Source: Prorocentrum cordatum
Lineage: Eukaryota; Sar; Dinophyceae; Prorocentrales; Prorocentraceae
NCBI GenBank assembly: GCA_963575745.1
Contig: CAUYUJ010014604.1
Coordinates: forward strand, 859,784-923,783
Direction of reading: 5' to 3'
DNA length: 64,000 bases
The position numbers and the translations under genes were made by a program. Positions 41,440 through 51,593 of the stretch are shown here, piece after piece. Position 1 is the first letter of the stretch. Every line of letters starts with the position of its first letter. The notes under the pieces were generated by a model that made no database searches, was not told the DNA's origin, and worked only from the letters and a program-made list of their open reading frames with translations.

Positions 41440-42385
41440 AGGAGTAGGACCAGTGCAAACCGAAGATTCATCAACGATGTTGGAACAAACGCTCCGTCCA
41501 AGCTCCCTCATCATAGGCCTCTACAAGGGTTCATTCCACTGAGGGGACTGCTTCGTTGGGAGACAGCCGTTTGAAGACCGTGAAGCGGTGAAGCGTGCCC
41601 AAACACCATTCTTGGGACTTCCACGCCACGGATGGACCTGATTAGTGCGTCTTGACGATCCTGAAACGTGCCAGAACACCATTCCTGGAACTTCAGCGAC
41701 GTGAATCAACGCAACTGTTGCACCCTCACAATCCTGAGTCTTTCCAGCACACATGTTCTGGTACGTTGACCATTGGAATGTGTGAAACTCTTGCGAATTT
41801 GTAAGACGAATGTGCGCGGCGCTCAGGCGATAGCCACATTAAAAGAACAACCGCCCTCAATCCGTGAAGCTCTTGCAAAGTTGTAACACGAATGTGGGTG
41901 CCGCTAAGGCGAGCGCCACACTATGAAAACGACTCGTCTTCAATCTGTGAAGCCCTTGCAATTTTTAAGACGAAGGTGCGCGGCGCTAAGGCGAGAGCCA
42001 CATTTTGAAAACAACCCGCCCTGAATCCATGAAACTGGCACATTTTTGAAACGAATGTGCGCGGCGCCAGGGCGAGAGCCACATTTTGGAAACGAGCCTC
42101 CCTCCATTTGTGAAGCTGTTGTGCATTTCCAAAACGAATGTTCGCGACGTTAAGGCGGGAGCCACATTTTGGAAACCACCCGACCTCAATCCGTGAAACT
42201 TCCGCAATGTTTGGACACGAATGTGCGCGGCGCTTAAGTGAAAACCGCATTTTGGAAGAGACCCGCCCTCCATTTTTGCGAAGCTGTTGCCATGTTTTAG
42301 GTTCAAGGTCATTCGTGGTGAGGAAGTCTCGGACGACTGACCCGCCCTTTCGACCGGCCTCGGGGTGCGACAGGGAGGAGTTATC
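41440..42385 (+). mobile_element. S3 satellite cassette, copy 1
   Basis: C end 41440-41515 (GGACCAGTGCAAACCGAAG, TCATCAACGATGTTGGAAC). About eight units of 81-83 bp follow (GGCGCTAAGGCGAGAGCCAC, CGCCCTCAATCCGTGAAGC). The D end is near 42346-42385 (GGGTGCGACAGGGAGGAGTTA). Purine-rich GGA words lie just outside both ends. Cognates occur at 62.3-63.25 kb. Confidence 0.8.
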
Positions 42386-42990
42386 AATGAGAAAATGGAG
42401 GAGGAAAGAAGATGATGGACCTCCCTCCACTGAGCTCCTCGCGGAGGCCCGCGCCCGTGGGACCTTTGCCGCGCGGCTCTCTCCGCACCCCCCTGCGCAC
42501 TCGTCACTCGTGGTGAGAGAGCGAGCGAAGGGGACAGCGCGGGGGGGGGGAAGGCGACCGGACCAGCCGTGGCAAAGGCGCGGCGAAAGCCTGTTTGTGG
42601 AAGCGCAAACATGGATCAAGGCCACGGCGTGTGGATTAGCGATGCGGGTCCCATTTCCAAGCAAGCTTGGCACGCTCCGCCGCCAAAACAGGCGGCGCTG
42701 GCCTCATGTTTCGCCCCGATCCGTGGATCTGGCGCCCGCGCGCGAGATCCATGGACCCGTAATAGATTTGAGCGTGTGCCCGAGTCGGGCAGGCGCGGCG
42801 GAAGTTTGCCCAGGCGGAAGCCCAGGTTGCGGGCAATGTGCGCCTTTGCCCTGCAGCCTCGTCGAGAACGTGGGTAATCGGAGCCCCTGGACACACGCAG
42901 TGCGCCCCCCTGGGCTGTCCGCCCCTTTGGCAGCCGCCTGGCGGGGGATGGCCGGGGGAACAGGAGCGGCACGAGCCGACGTTTTCGGAG
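42386..42990. other. No gene recognised
   Basis: GC-rich, with an inverted pair GGATCTGG/GAGATCC around 42725-42755. Open frames on both strands without motifs. Confidence 0.45.
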
Positions 42991-43121
42991 GTCCGCGCGG
43001 ATTTCTTTGGCTTGCGCTGGACGCTGGACCTCTTTTCTGGCGGCGCCTCCTGCGCCGCCCCTGGCGCGCTCACCGCGCCAGGGAATGGGGTCCAGCACCG
43101 ATCCAAGACATCCGCGCGGAC
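42991..43121. repeat. Nested palindrome, three-way-junction type, copy 1
   Basis: Outer 12-bp perfect inverted ends GTCCGCGCGGAT and ATCCGCGCGGAC; an inner stem GCTGGACC/GGTCCAGC (43023-43030, 43089-43096); inside it two adjacent perfect hairpins, GGCGGCGC-CTCCT-GCGCCGCC region (43039-43059) and CCTGGCGCG-CTCAC-CGCGCCAGG (43060-43082). It lies just upstream of a probable splice acceptor. Confidence 0.88.
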
Positions 43122-43154
43122 TGTCAACAGTTCATGTTTTTTCGTCTGCCAGAG

Positions 43155-43350
43155 AGAACGACGGGCAAGCTGAAGATGGAAGTGGGCATGGAAGGCGAGG
43201 GCGGCATGTTCATGCCTGATGCTGTTCCCCCCCAACCCATCAGTTGGAAGAACAAGTTGCAGAAGCGGGCCACTATGGGCCTCTGCTGCTACGGCTTCCT
43301 TGTGGGAGGATTCCTGATGGCACGTGGCCGCCTCGGACGACAATTTGCTT
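43155..43350 (+). CDS. Candidate exon of unknown nuclear gene
   Basis: After a pyrimidine-rich acceptor (TTTTTTCGTCTGCCAG, ending 43154) the frame reads KLKMEVGMEGEGGMFMPDAV, SWKNKLQKRATMGLCCYGFL and onward, with G/C-rich third positions. A short hydrophobic segment (GLCCYGFLVGGFLMA) could be a membrane helix. The frame stays open to 43484, but composition becomes less protein-like after about 43350 and a donor site may lie there. No family is recognised. The nested palindrome at 42991-43121 would lie in the upstream intron. Confidence 0.42.
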
Positions 43351-43784
43351 TCTGTCTGTTTGACTTTTTCACCATGTGCCAACGCCTCTCTTATATGAAA
43401 CTCTGCCTTGATGCAGCGATGTTTCTTCGTGTGCTGTATTGGTCCACGTGCTCAGGCACGCAGGATGTGTATACTTACGTGTGATGCTATGTTCCTGTTT
43501 GCCTGTAGGATACTCTGTCTTGAAGGATCAGTGGGTGTGCCGCGGCCATGGCTAGGTTCCCAGTGGGGGAACGTTGAAACGGGCAGGGGACGGTAACGGC
43601 GATTGCTTGGGATGCTGGTCTAATCCGCGTAGACTAGCACATGCGAGGCTTGCTGAGTGTTATGTTGTGCAATTCGATGTAATTCGATGTTAGCGAGCGC
43701 GGACCCCAAGCAGGGATTGCGCAATCTACGTGGTGCATTGAATGTGGTGCAATTTAGGTGGTGCACTTACTGTGGTGCAATTCA

Positions 43785-44060
43785 CGCGGTGCACAGAGTG
43801 CAAAGCAATGCAAAGTAATGCAACACAATGCAGCGCAATGCAAAGCAATGCAGAACAATGCAAAACAGTTCAGCCAATGCAGCGTAATGCAAAGTAATGC
43901 CAAGCAATGCACAGCAATGCGAAGCAATGCAAAGCTATGCAAACCGAATGCAAATCAATGCACATCAATGCAAACCAGTGCAACGCAATGCAAAGAAATG
44001 CAAAGCATTGCAATGCAATGCAATGCGGTTGGAATGCGATGCGATTGCAATGCACTGGCG
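43785..44060 (+). repeat. GCAATGCAAA decamer repeat
   Basis: About 27 degenerate units of 10-11 bp (GCAAAGCAAT, GCAACACAAT and similar), A/G/C on this strand with little T. Confidence 0.92.
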
Positions 44061-44544
44061 GAGGGTGGTGCAACGGGGTGGGGGTGACGGGCGATAACGG
44101 GGCTGCCGGGCCCGCAGACGGCTTTTTTTTATTGGGGAACTTGAGGCGGCAATGGACGAGAACTGGGCTGCCAGGCCCGCAGACGGGTCCAGTTCCTGAG
44201 AAGAGAAGTGCGAGTCCCTAAGTGCAAGCACTGTTCGAGGATTTTTGATGCATAGTCGATGGGCGTGCAGCGTTACCTGCCCCTACTTACGTCCGCCTGC
44301 GCCTGCGCTTCGGCTCTGCCTACTGGCAGCTTTGGCGTCCCAATGGGTCCTCCCCAGCTCGGACGACGACAAGTACGTACACCGATACCGGCTTTCGGCC
44401 AGCCCCATCCTGGGCCCAAGATCGGTGCCTTCGCCCCCCCCGTCATGCTGGGAAGGCGTGAACGTGAGCCGAGGACTAGACCAGCCAGCACCAGTGCCAG
44501 TGCGAAGCTGCCGGCCATCCCCAGACACCTGGCGATGTTTTCTT
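44061..44544. other. No gene; 22-bp direct repeat
   Basis: GGGCTGCCGGGCCCGCAGAC and its near copy GGGCTGCCAGGCCCGCAGAC lie about 65 bp apart (44099 and 44165). Otherwise nothing recognised. Confidence 0.5.
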
Positions 44545-44690
44545 TCCAGTCAATCTGTGGCCCGAGAGGTCCCGACCTCTTCCCCGCGAGCAGTTTTTTG
44601 CTTTAGACCAGTCAGACCAGTTTTGGATGGCCCCCACGCCCGAAGACGGGCCAGAGACGCCGAAATCGAGGAAACAAATGCCGGTTGAAA
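44545..44690 (-). repeat. Dispersed repeat D1, copy 4 (reverse)
   Basis: Contains the core GAGAGGTCCCGACCTCTTCC and downstream words matching the reverse complement of the 58.9-kb copy. It directly abuts the S1 cassette at 44694. Confidence 0.68.
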
Positions 44691-44693
44691 TTA

Positions 44694-46004
44694 GCCTGGC
44701 GAAAGCTCCCAACCATATGCACTTGTGAGTACCGCAAGTGTGAATATCTTCTTCGGTGGCGCTCCCTGTGGGGCCACGAAACGCTGTACTGGGTGGGTGA
44801 AACGCAGGGAGCAAGGGCCGTGTTGGGTGGTGGCGGACGCATGCGGGCGGTGCCAGTGGGACCTTCGGTGGAGCCCCCTACGGGGCCACGAAGCGCTGTA
44901 CTGGGTGGGTGAAACGCAGGGAGCAAGGGCTGTGCTTGGTGGTGGCGGACGCATGCGGGCGGTGCCATTGGGACCTTCGGTGGAGCCCCCTTATGGGGCC
45001 ACGAAGCGCTGTACACGGTGGGTGAAACGCAGGGAGCAAGGGCTGTGCTGGGTGGTGGCGGACGCATGCGGGCGGTGCTACTGGGACCTTCGGTGGGGCC
45101 CCCTATGGGGCCACGGAGCGTTGTACTGGGTGGGTGAAACGCGTGGAGCAGGGGCTGTGCTTGGTGGTGGCGGACGCATGCGGGCGGTTCCACTGGGGCC
45201 TTCGGCGGAGCTCCCTATGGGACCACGAAGCGCTGTGCTGGGTGGGTGAAACGCAGTGAGCAAGGGCTGTGCTGGGTGGTGGCGGACGCATGCGGGCGGA
45301 GCCCCCTATAGGGCCACGAAACGGTGTACTGGGTCGGCGAAGCGCAGGGAGCAAGGGCTGTGCTGGGTGGTGGCGGACGCATGCGGGCGGTGCCACTGGG
45401 ACCTTCGGTGGAGCTTCCTATGGGACCACGAAACGTTGTACTGGGTGGGCGAAACGCAGGGAGCTAGGGCTGTGCTGGGCGGTGGCGGACGCATGCGGGC
45501 GGAGCCCCCTTATGGGGCTACGAAACGTTGTACTGGGTGTGTGAAACGCAGGGAGCAAGGGCTGTGCTGGGTGGTGGCGGACGCATGCGGGCGGTGCCAC
45601 TGGGACCTTCGGTGGAGCTTCCTATGGGACCACGAAGCGCTGTACTGGGTGGGTGAAACGCAGGGGGCAAGGGCTGTGCTGGGTGGTGGCGGACGCATGC
45701 GGGCGGTGCCACTGGGACCTTCGGTGGGGCCCCGTGTGGGGCCACGAAGCGCTGTACTGGGTGGGTGAAGCGCAGGGAACAAAGGGCTGTGCTTGGTGGT
45801 GGCGGACGCATGCGGGCGGTTCCACTGGGACCTTCGGTGGAGCCCCCTTATGGGGCCACGAAACGTTGTACTGGGTTGGTGAAGCGCAGGGAGGAAGGAT
45901 GAGGGATGATAGGGGGAGGAGGGAGGGGGAGGAGGAGGAGAAGAGGAGAGGAACGCGGGGACTGTTTCTTCAAAACCAGGACCCAACACCACAGGACGGT
46001 TGGG
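44694..46004 (-). mobile_element. S1 satellite cassette, copy b
   Basis: A end 44694-44740 (CCTGGCGAAAGCTCCCAACC, ATATGCACTTGTGAGTACCG). About ten units of roughly 113 bp follow: the 90-bp S1 core in reverse plus about 24 extra bases around TGGGTGGTGGCGGACGCATG. Then a GGA-rich tract (45900-45955) and the B end 45954-46004 (CAGGACCCAACACCACAGGA). Opposite in orientation to copy a, with the same part order. Confidence 0.85.
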
Positions 46005-46008
46005 ATTT

Positions 46009-47942
46009 AGCTTGACGAAGGACCCAACCAGATGCAGGTGTGAATACCGCAATTGTGATTCACTTTTTCGGTGGTGATCCCTATGAGGCCACGAACCGTG
46101 GCAGGGGTTGTGCCGAAATGAGCGGCGTGGTACACAACGCGAACGAAAACGATTGATCTGAGTTATGGGGGACTGAGCGCAGGTGAATCTGAGCGCGAGT
46201 GCGTCTGACAGTGAATGAATCTGCGTGCGAGCGAGTCGACGTGCAAGAGTGCGAGTATGACAAAGCATGGTGCAATTGTATATGAATGTCACTTGTTTGA
46301 GAATGACTGCCTCTGAGTACTCGTGACGCTGGGCGTGGCCGCCGCAAGGAGCTTCCCCGGGACTCCCCGACGGCATCGCCCGCGCGCCGCGACGCCAATG
46401 TCGGCGCGCCCCCCCGCGAGGATCGCGCCCGCTTCCTCCCCTTCTTTTACTCCCTCTTGGCCGGGGAATAAAAAGTCCAAGGCTGCGGGCCCCATATGGG
46501 GCCACGAAGCGCTGTACTGGGTGAGGGAGATCAGAGGTCAGCAACATATGTACACGTACGCGGTTCGTTTTTCCTGGAACGCGTGTCAACGCGGACGTTC
46601 GTGCAGGCAATACCGCGGAGGGCGTACATGTACATATGTCGTTGCTCGCCCAGGAGACGCATGCGGACTGCGCCACGGGGGCCTTCGGTGGAGTTCCGCA
46701 TGGGGCCACGAAGCGTGTGAGGGGTGTGCCGAAATGAGTGGCGGGGACGCGTGCGGATTGTGCCGCTGGGACCTTCGGCGGAGCTCCTATGGGGCCACGA
46801 AACGTGTGAAGGGTGTGCCGAAATTAGTGGCAGGGACGCATGCGGAATGTGCCATTGGGATTTTCGGCGGAGCTCCCAGGGGGCCACGAAACGTGTGAGG
46901 GGTGTGTGCCGAAATGAGTGGCGGGGGCGCGTGCGGACAGTGCCACTGGGATCTTCGGCTGAGCTCCTATGGGGCCACGAAACGTGTGAGGGGTGTGCCG
47001 ACATGAGTGGCGGGGACGCATGCGGAATGTGCAATTGGGATTTTCGGCGGAGCTCCCAGGGGGCCACGACACGTGTGAGGGGTGTGCCGAAATGAGTGGC
47101 GGGGGCGCGTGCGGATTGTGCCACTGGGACCTTCGGCGGGGCTCCTGTGGGGCCACGACACGTGTGAGGGGTGGGCCGACGTGAGTGGCGGGGACGCATG
47201 CGGATTGTGCCACTGGGACCCTCGGCGGAGCCCCATTTGGGGTTACGAAACGTGTGCGGGGTGGGCCGCAATGAGTGGCGGGGACGTATGCGGACTGTGC
47301 CACTTGGGCCGTCGATGCAGCTCCTAGGGGGCCACGAAACGTGTGAGGGGTGTCCCGAAATGAGCGGCGGGGACGCGTGCGGACTGTGCCACTGGGACCT
47401 TCGGCGGAGCTCCTAGGGGGCCACGAAACGTGTGAGGGTGTGCCGACATGAGCGGCGGGGACGCGTGCGGATTGTGCCACGGGGACTTTCGGCGGAGCTC
47501 CCAGGGGGCCATGGAACGTGTAAAGGGTGTACCGAAATGAGTGGCGGGGGCGCGTACGGACAGTGCCACTGGGATCTTCGGCTGAGCTCCTATGGGGCCA
47601 CGAAGCGCTGTACCGGGTGGGGGGGGGCGCATGCGGACTGCGCCGCGGGGGTTTTCGGTGGCGCTCCCCGTGGGGCCACGAAACGCTGTACTGGGGGGGG
47701 GGGAGACGCATGCCAACCGCGCCATTGGGACCTTCGGCGGAGCTCCCTATGGGGCAACGAAGCGTGTGATGATGTTGATGATGCTGATGTTGATGGTGAT
47801 GATGACGACGATGATGACGATGATGCTGGTGATGATGATGATGATCATGATGGTGAGAGGAGGGGGGGAGGGAAGAGGAAGGAGGAGGAAACGCGGGGCG
47901 CTGTCTCTTCAAAGCGAGGACCCAACACCACAGGATGGTTGG
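46009..47942 (-). mobile_element. S1 satellite cassette, copy c
   Basis: A end 46009-46055 (CGAAGGACCCAACCAGATGC). One partial unit, about 350 bp of unrelated sequence (46130-46480), then about 14 units of 90-91 bp (GCCACGAAACGTGTGAGGGG), (GAT)n at 47766-47850, a GGA tract, and the B end 47889-47942 (GAGGACCCAACACCACAGGA). It starts five bases after copy b ends, so b and c are head-to-tail. Confidence 0.85.
46541..46644. mobile_element. Short element with inverted ends inside S1 copy c
   Basis: ACATATGTACACGTACGC (46544-46561) and GCGTACATGTACATATGT (46622-46639) are inverted repeats with one mismatch, framed by GCAAC and GTTGC. The segment interrupts a satellite unit and is absent from other units, so it is a later MITE-like insertion. 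Confidence 0.7.
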
Positions 47943-48226
47943 GAAAAATTCAGGTCCTCGGAAATGTGGATCGCGCGTCGCCAGCTGACCGAGATCCGAC
48001 GCCGCGGAACAAATCAACATCGCGAGTAGTGAGGGCTGGAACCCTAGATTGCCCTAGACCCCATCTCTCCGCGGCACGTTTCGAGCTGGATCGGTCTGAG
48101 GTGGTCCCCGGGCCCCGTCCGCTGCGACAACATTGACATGTCCAGATCTCACGCGTCCCAGCGTGTCGCCAGCTTGAAAGGCTTCGGGTTGCGCACAGGC
48201 AGCCCCCTCAGGTAACTACTCCTGGC
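47943..48226. other. No gene recognised
   Basis: Unique sequence between the S1 B end and the second nested palindrome. Confidence 0.5.
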
Positions 48227-48361
48227 TGGCCTCAACAGGCCCCGTCCGGGGCGGTATCAACACCTCAACCCTGGGGCGCGGAGCGCCCCAGGGGCGCCGC
48301 CGGAGGCGGCGCCAGGATGTCGACACCGCCGTAGGGCTACTGCACGGGCCTGTTGAGGCCA
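48227..48361. repeat. Nested palindrome, three-way-junction type, copy 2
   Basis: Outer ends TGGCCTCAACAGGCCCCGT and ACGGGCCTGTTGAGGCCA are inverted with one extra C; an inner GGCGGT/ACCGCC pair; then two adjacent perfect hairpins, CCTGGGGCGC-GGA-GCGCCCCAGG and GGCGCCGCC-GGA-GGCGGCGCC. Its reverse complement has the same hairpin order and similar hairpin sequences as the element at 42991-43121. Confidence 0.88.
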
Positions 48362-48875
48362 ACTGGGACTACTTGGGGGGGTTGTTTCTGAGCAGCCCGA
48401 AGCCTTACCATCGCCAGCTTGCCGAGGCAACTACCCCGAGTTGCCCCTGGTTATCACCATGATGCATGTGCCCGTGCTGCTCGGCGCCCTCCGCGCCACC
48501 GCGCTCAAATCAGTGCGCCGCCCGAGCTTCTACGGAGGCCTTGGGGCCGCCCGCCCTCCCAGACGTCGTAGCGTCCCTGAGATCCAAGCGATGCATTTTT
48601 TCACAACGGGCGTTTTGGCCCAGTTTCGGACCCCGGGACCCTCGCAGACCGATCCAACTTTAGAAATGTTGCAGAAAGAGAGGGTCTAGGGCTCCAGTCG
48701 TTATATCCTCCACGATGCTGCTTTTTTTTTCGCAGCGTCGGATCTCAAGGTTCTCTCGCCGTGAAAAAATCGCGACCAGAAGGTCTTGGTTATTTTTAGG
48801 CCCTGGGGGCCTCACCGGCCCCGAGGGCCGTCAAAAAACGGCCCAGGGTTCGTGAAACAATGCCAGCGATCCAAC
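48362..48875. other. No gene; D1-like fragment
   Basis: GGCCGTCAAAAAACGGCCCAG near 48827-48848 resembles the left part of D1. Otherwise unassigned. Confidence 0.45.
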
Positions 48876-49110
48876 GTATTGAAAAATTAAGTTACGGGAG
48901 CATGGTATTTTATAAGAAATGTGAGTGAGATTGAGCGTGCAGTGTCGTCGATTACATTCGCGTTTGATACATGGCAGTTGAACAATGGAGAGCCGTTTTG
49001 GATCAGTGTTTGCTGATGAGACAAAGTATCCCAACCCATATCGGGGCATCCGTGGGTCCCAGCTCCGCTACCCAATAGCATAGCAAGTTATTCGAGTCAG
49101 TTAGTATCCA
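48876..49110 (+). repeat. Copia-like element, left LTR
   Basis: Matches 55692-55980 in order through GTGAGTGAGATTGAGCGTGC, GGAGAGCCGTTTTGG, AAGTATCCCAACCC, AGCTCCGCTACCCAA and TTCGAGTCAGTTA. By eye roughly three quarters identical, so old. Confidence 0.78.
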
Positions 49111-49189
49111 AGCAATTGCATGGTTGCGTGATTGGTTTCTCCTCTCATGGCTGGTCTGGGCCTCGTGGGCACGCCTTCTCGGCAGGCCG

Positions 49190-49460
49190 AACAGATACAG
49201 CGGGAATCGATAGGAATGAGTTTCCTACGTTCACATATCAGCTGTTGAGCTACGTCGGAGCGATTGACCCGAGAGTCTCGGCAGCAGCGACGACTCAGAC
49301 AACCCACGGCGCGGTCATTACTCTGGAAGATATGGGCGAGGACAATACGCAGTTCGCTCACATGATGAGCTACGCCGAGAGAGCTCCGCGTCTACCCCTG
49401 CTGGCGCGACGTTGGGCTTCGCAGGGATCCTCGTCTCGGAAACGTAGACCTCCAGCGTGA
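49190..49460 (+). pseudogene. Copia gag, N-terminal remnant
   Basis: The plus frame reads DRNEFPTFTYQLLSYVGAID, then THGAVITLEDMGEDNTQFAH and ARRWASQGSS, resembling the first half of dinoflagellate copia gag proteins. It breaks near 49460; 49460-49767 is unassigned. Confidence 0.45.
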
Positions 49461-49767
49461 GTCCGCTTGTCCCAAGTACGAATGCCATTGCCTGCGATCG
49501 ACCGCAGTGGCTGGCCAGGCTCGTCTGCGCGCGCACACCCCCCTGCGCGGTCCTTCGGCACAGCGTGCGCGCGCGCCACTGTCCACGAATATCACGCATT
49601 CCGCATTCGTCATCCTCCTCTCGTCCGTCCGTGAACGCGAAAAACCAGCCCGCTTCTCCTTCACCCTATTATGGTCAGACAGTTTTGGACGCTCCCATGA
49701 AGCCTAGTTGGTGCGCCCGATGCCGCGCTATCTGCGATACTGATGGTCCTGGGTGGACCGTGCTGGT

Positions 49768-50450
49768 TTAATCATCCGATTCTAGCTGTGGCTGGGACGT
49801 TGGATGCGTCTCCTGCTGAACTCCCGCTACGGATCGCTGACCTCCTCCAGGCTGGTAGCCACCTCCTTCATGCTTCCTGCAATCCGCCATCTCGCGCCCG
49901 CACTTGCCGCAACGCGGGTTCGACCACCAGCCGCCGAAGAACTTCGCCTCGCCTTTCTTCGTCTCGCCGCCCTTGTTGCCGCTCTTGTCTCCCTTGCCGC
50001 CCTTGTCACCTGAATAGCGATAGCCACTCGGCTCTCCACCTTTGGAGTCAGATTTGCCGCCTTGTCATCTGCCTTCCCCACTGGGGTCGTAGCCGCCCTC
50101 GACGAAAGCGTCGGCGTCAATGGCGTTCGGGCCGTACTGTTTCTTCGCGGCGGCCTTCGCGTCTTTCTGATTCATTTGCTGCGCGGGCGCGTCGCAGGTC
50201 TCTGTGAAGACCGCGTAGGAACGTGTGCATCCCCACCTGCGTCTTGACTGGATCGGGCGTGTTCTTATTCATAAGAGTTTACACCGAGGTGTCCGATACC
50301 ATCTCGCTGGCATTGCCCTGATACTTGCTGGTGTCCAGCAGAAACTGGGTCATCTCCTCAACGCAGGCGCCCCAGTTGCCCGTGAACCCCGTGCTCCCGA
50401 GCAGCTGAAGCTGAGTCGCATGGTTGGAATTCGTGGCCGCGTCCTCTTGT
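49768..50450 (-). pseudogene. Copia gag, zinc-knuckle part in inverted orientation
   Basis: The minus strand reads TGNWGACVEEMTQFLLDTSK, then after a stop and frame change KDAKAAAKKQYGPNAIDADA, a Gly/Lys-rich linker (GDKGGKGDKSGNKGG) and a zinc knuckle-like SNPRCGKCGREMADCRKHEG, ending in a TAA at 49770-49768. This is the C-terminal gag order (helical part, basic linker, knuckle) that normally leads straight into protease on the same strand. Here the knuckle points away from pol. In the family, gag packages element RNA. The piece lies between the two LTRs. Confidence 0.62.
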
Positions 50451-50503
50451 AAACACAGTCTGATGCAGGAAATTCAGCTCATCTTGCTCCAGGTGGTGCC
50501 GAC

Positions 50504-51465
50504 ATGTTCGCGAGCAACCAGGGTGTGCAGTGTAACGTAGATAATCTAAGGCATGACGTTGTTGCGATCCACCTTCGCCGCGAGGTGAACGCGTTCCCCC
50601 TATCCATGAAGCTTGCGGGCCCCGCTGGGGATGAGGCCATCATCGGTGACGTCGATCAGCTGGAGTCGGCTGACATCGAGACGAATGAAGCTATGGGGGA
50701 GGTCGGCAACAGTGGGGCGGCTAGTTCACAAGATGGTCCTCGTGGCGCCGCTGAGAGCGCCCAACCCGTAGCGCCTGGACTTTCGAGGCCTGTGCGTGTG
50801 TCGGGGAAGCTTTCCAGAGCGCGCCGACGGAGGGGACATGCGCCTCTCGAGTAGGGTTGCATGGCGGGGAGAGGTCGGGAAGATCCTCGCCGCGCGCGGG
50901 GTCCGGCTACGCCAGTGGTCCAGTTCGGCTGCGGGTTTCCAGGCCTGGGCGAGGGCGGAGCTGGCTCACTGCGCCAGTTGGCAAGAGTCGCAGCGCGGGC
51001 TAACACGTGGGAGTTGCGGTCGAGGCGAGGGGTGGCCAGAGTTATGCCGAGGCGGCTGTCGGCGAGTATCTGGGCGAGCTCGGCAGCGCGAGTGCGGGGG
51101 TGCAGTTGGATGGCGAGCCAGCCCGGGGGTCTCTTATGAATGGAGTCCTCGCCGATCGAGTCGACAGGCAGGGGGGGGGGGGGGGGTCGGCCGCGGCGCA
51201 GCTTCGGCTTTTTTTAGTCGAGAAGGGCAGTCGCGCGTCCCAGGGCGCAGTGGGGAGTGGAGTCAAGGGCGCGGCTGGTCTGGCGAGGGCAGGGCGGTCA
51301 GCTGTGGAGAAGCATTGCAGTGTGAAGTTCACGGGGGACATGCCCATCGTCCCCTGGGTGATGAGCCACCGGGTGTTCCGCTGCAGCAGGTGCCGACGGA
51401 TGGGGGGGGGGGGGGGGGTCGTGCGCCTGCGAGGGGCCAAGGTAGGCGCCGCGCACTTCTTTGAT
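50504..51465 (+). pseudogene. Copia protease/integrase remnant
   Basis: Plus-strand frames give a protease-like end (DVVAIHLRREVNAFPLSMKL), then an integrase core (GVQLDGEPARGSLMNGV with a conserved Asp-Gly-Glu; EKGSRASQGAVGSGVKG in the place of the usual GxPQSNG stretch; MPIVPWVMSHRVF). It ends in LRGAKVGAAHFF where the satellite cassette region starts. Frameshifts occur near 51000. Integrase would insert the DNA copy. Confidence 0.62.
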
Positions 51466-51468
51466 TGT

Positions 51469-51516
51469 TGTTGTTGTTTTTGTTGTTGTTGTTGTTGTGA
51501 TTGTTGTTGTTGTTGC

Positions 51517-51566
<50 letters not shown>

Positions 51567-51578
51567 TTGTTTTCCTTC
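51469..51578 (+). repeat. (TTG)n microsatellite
   Basis: TTG triplets with TTT, ATT and CTG interruptions, between the integrase remnant and the S2 left end. Confidence 0.95.
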
Positions 51579-51593
51579 CTAGCAGCTTTTGCT

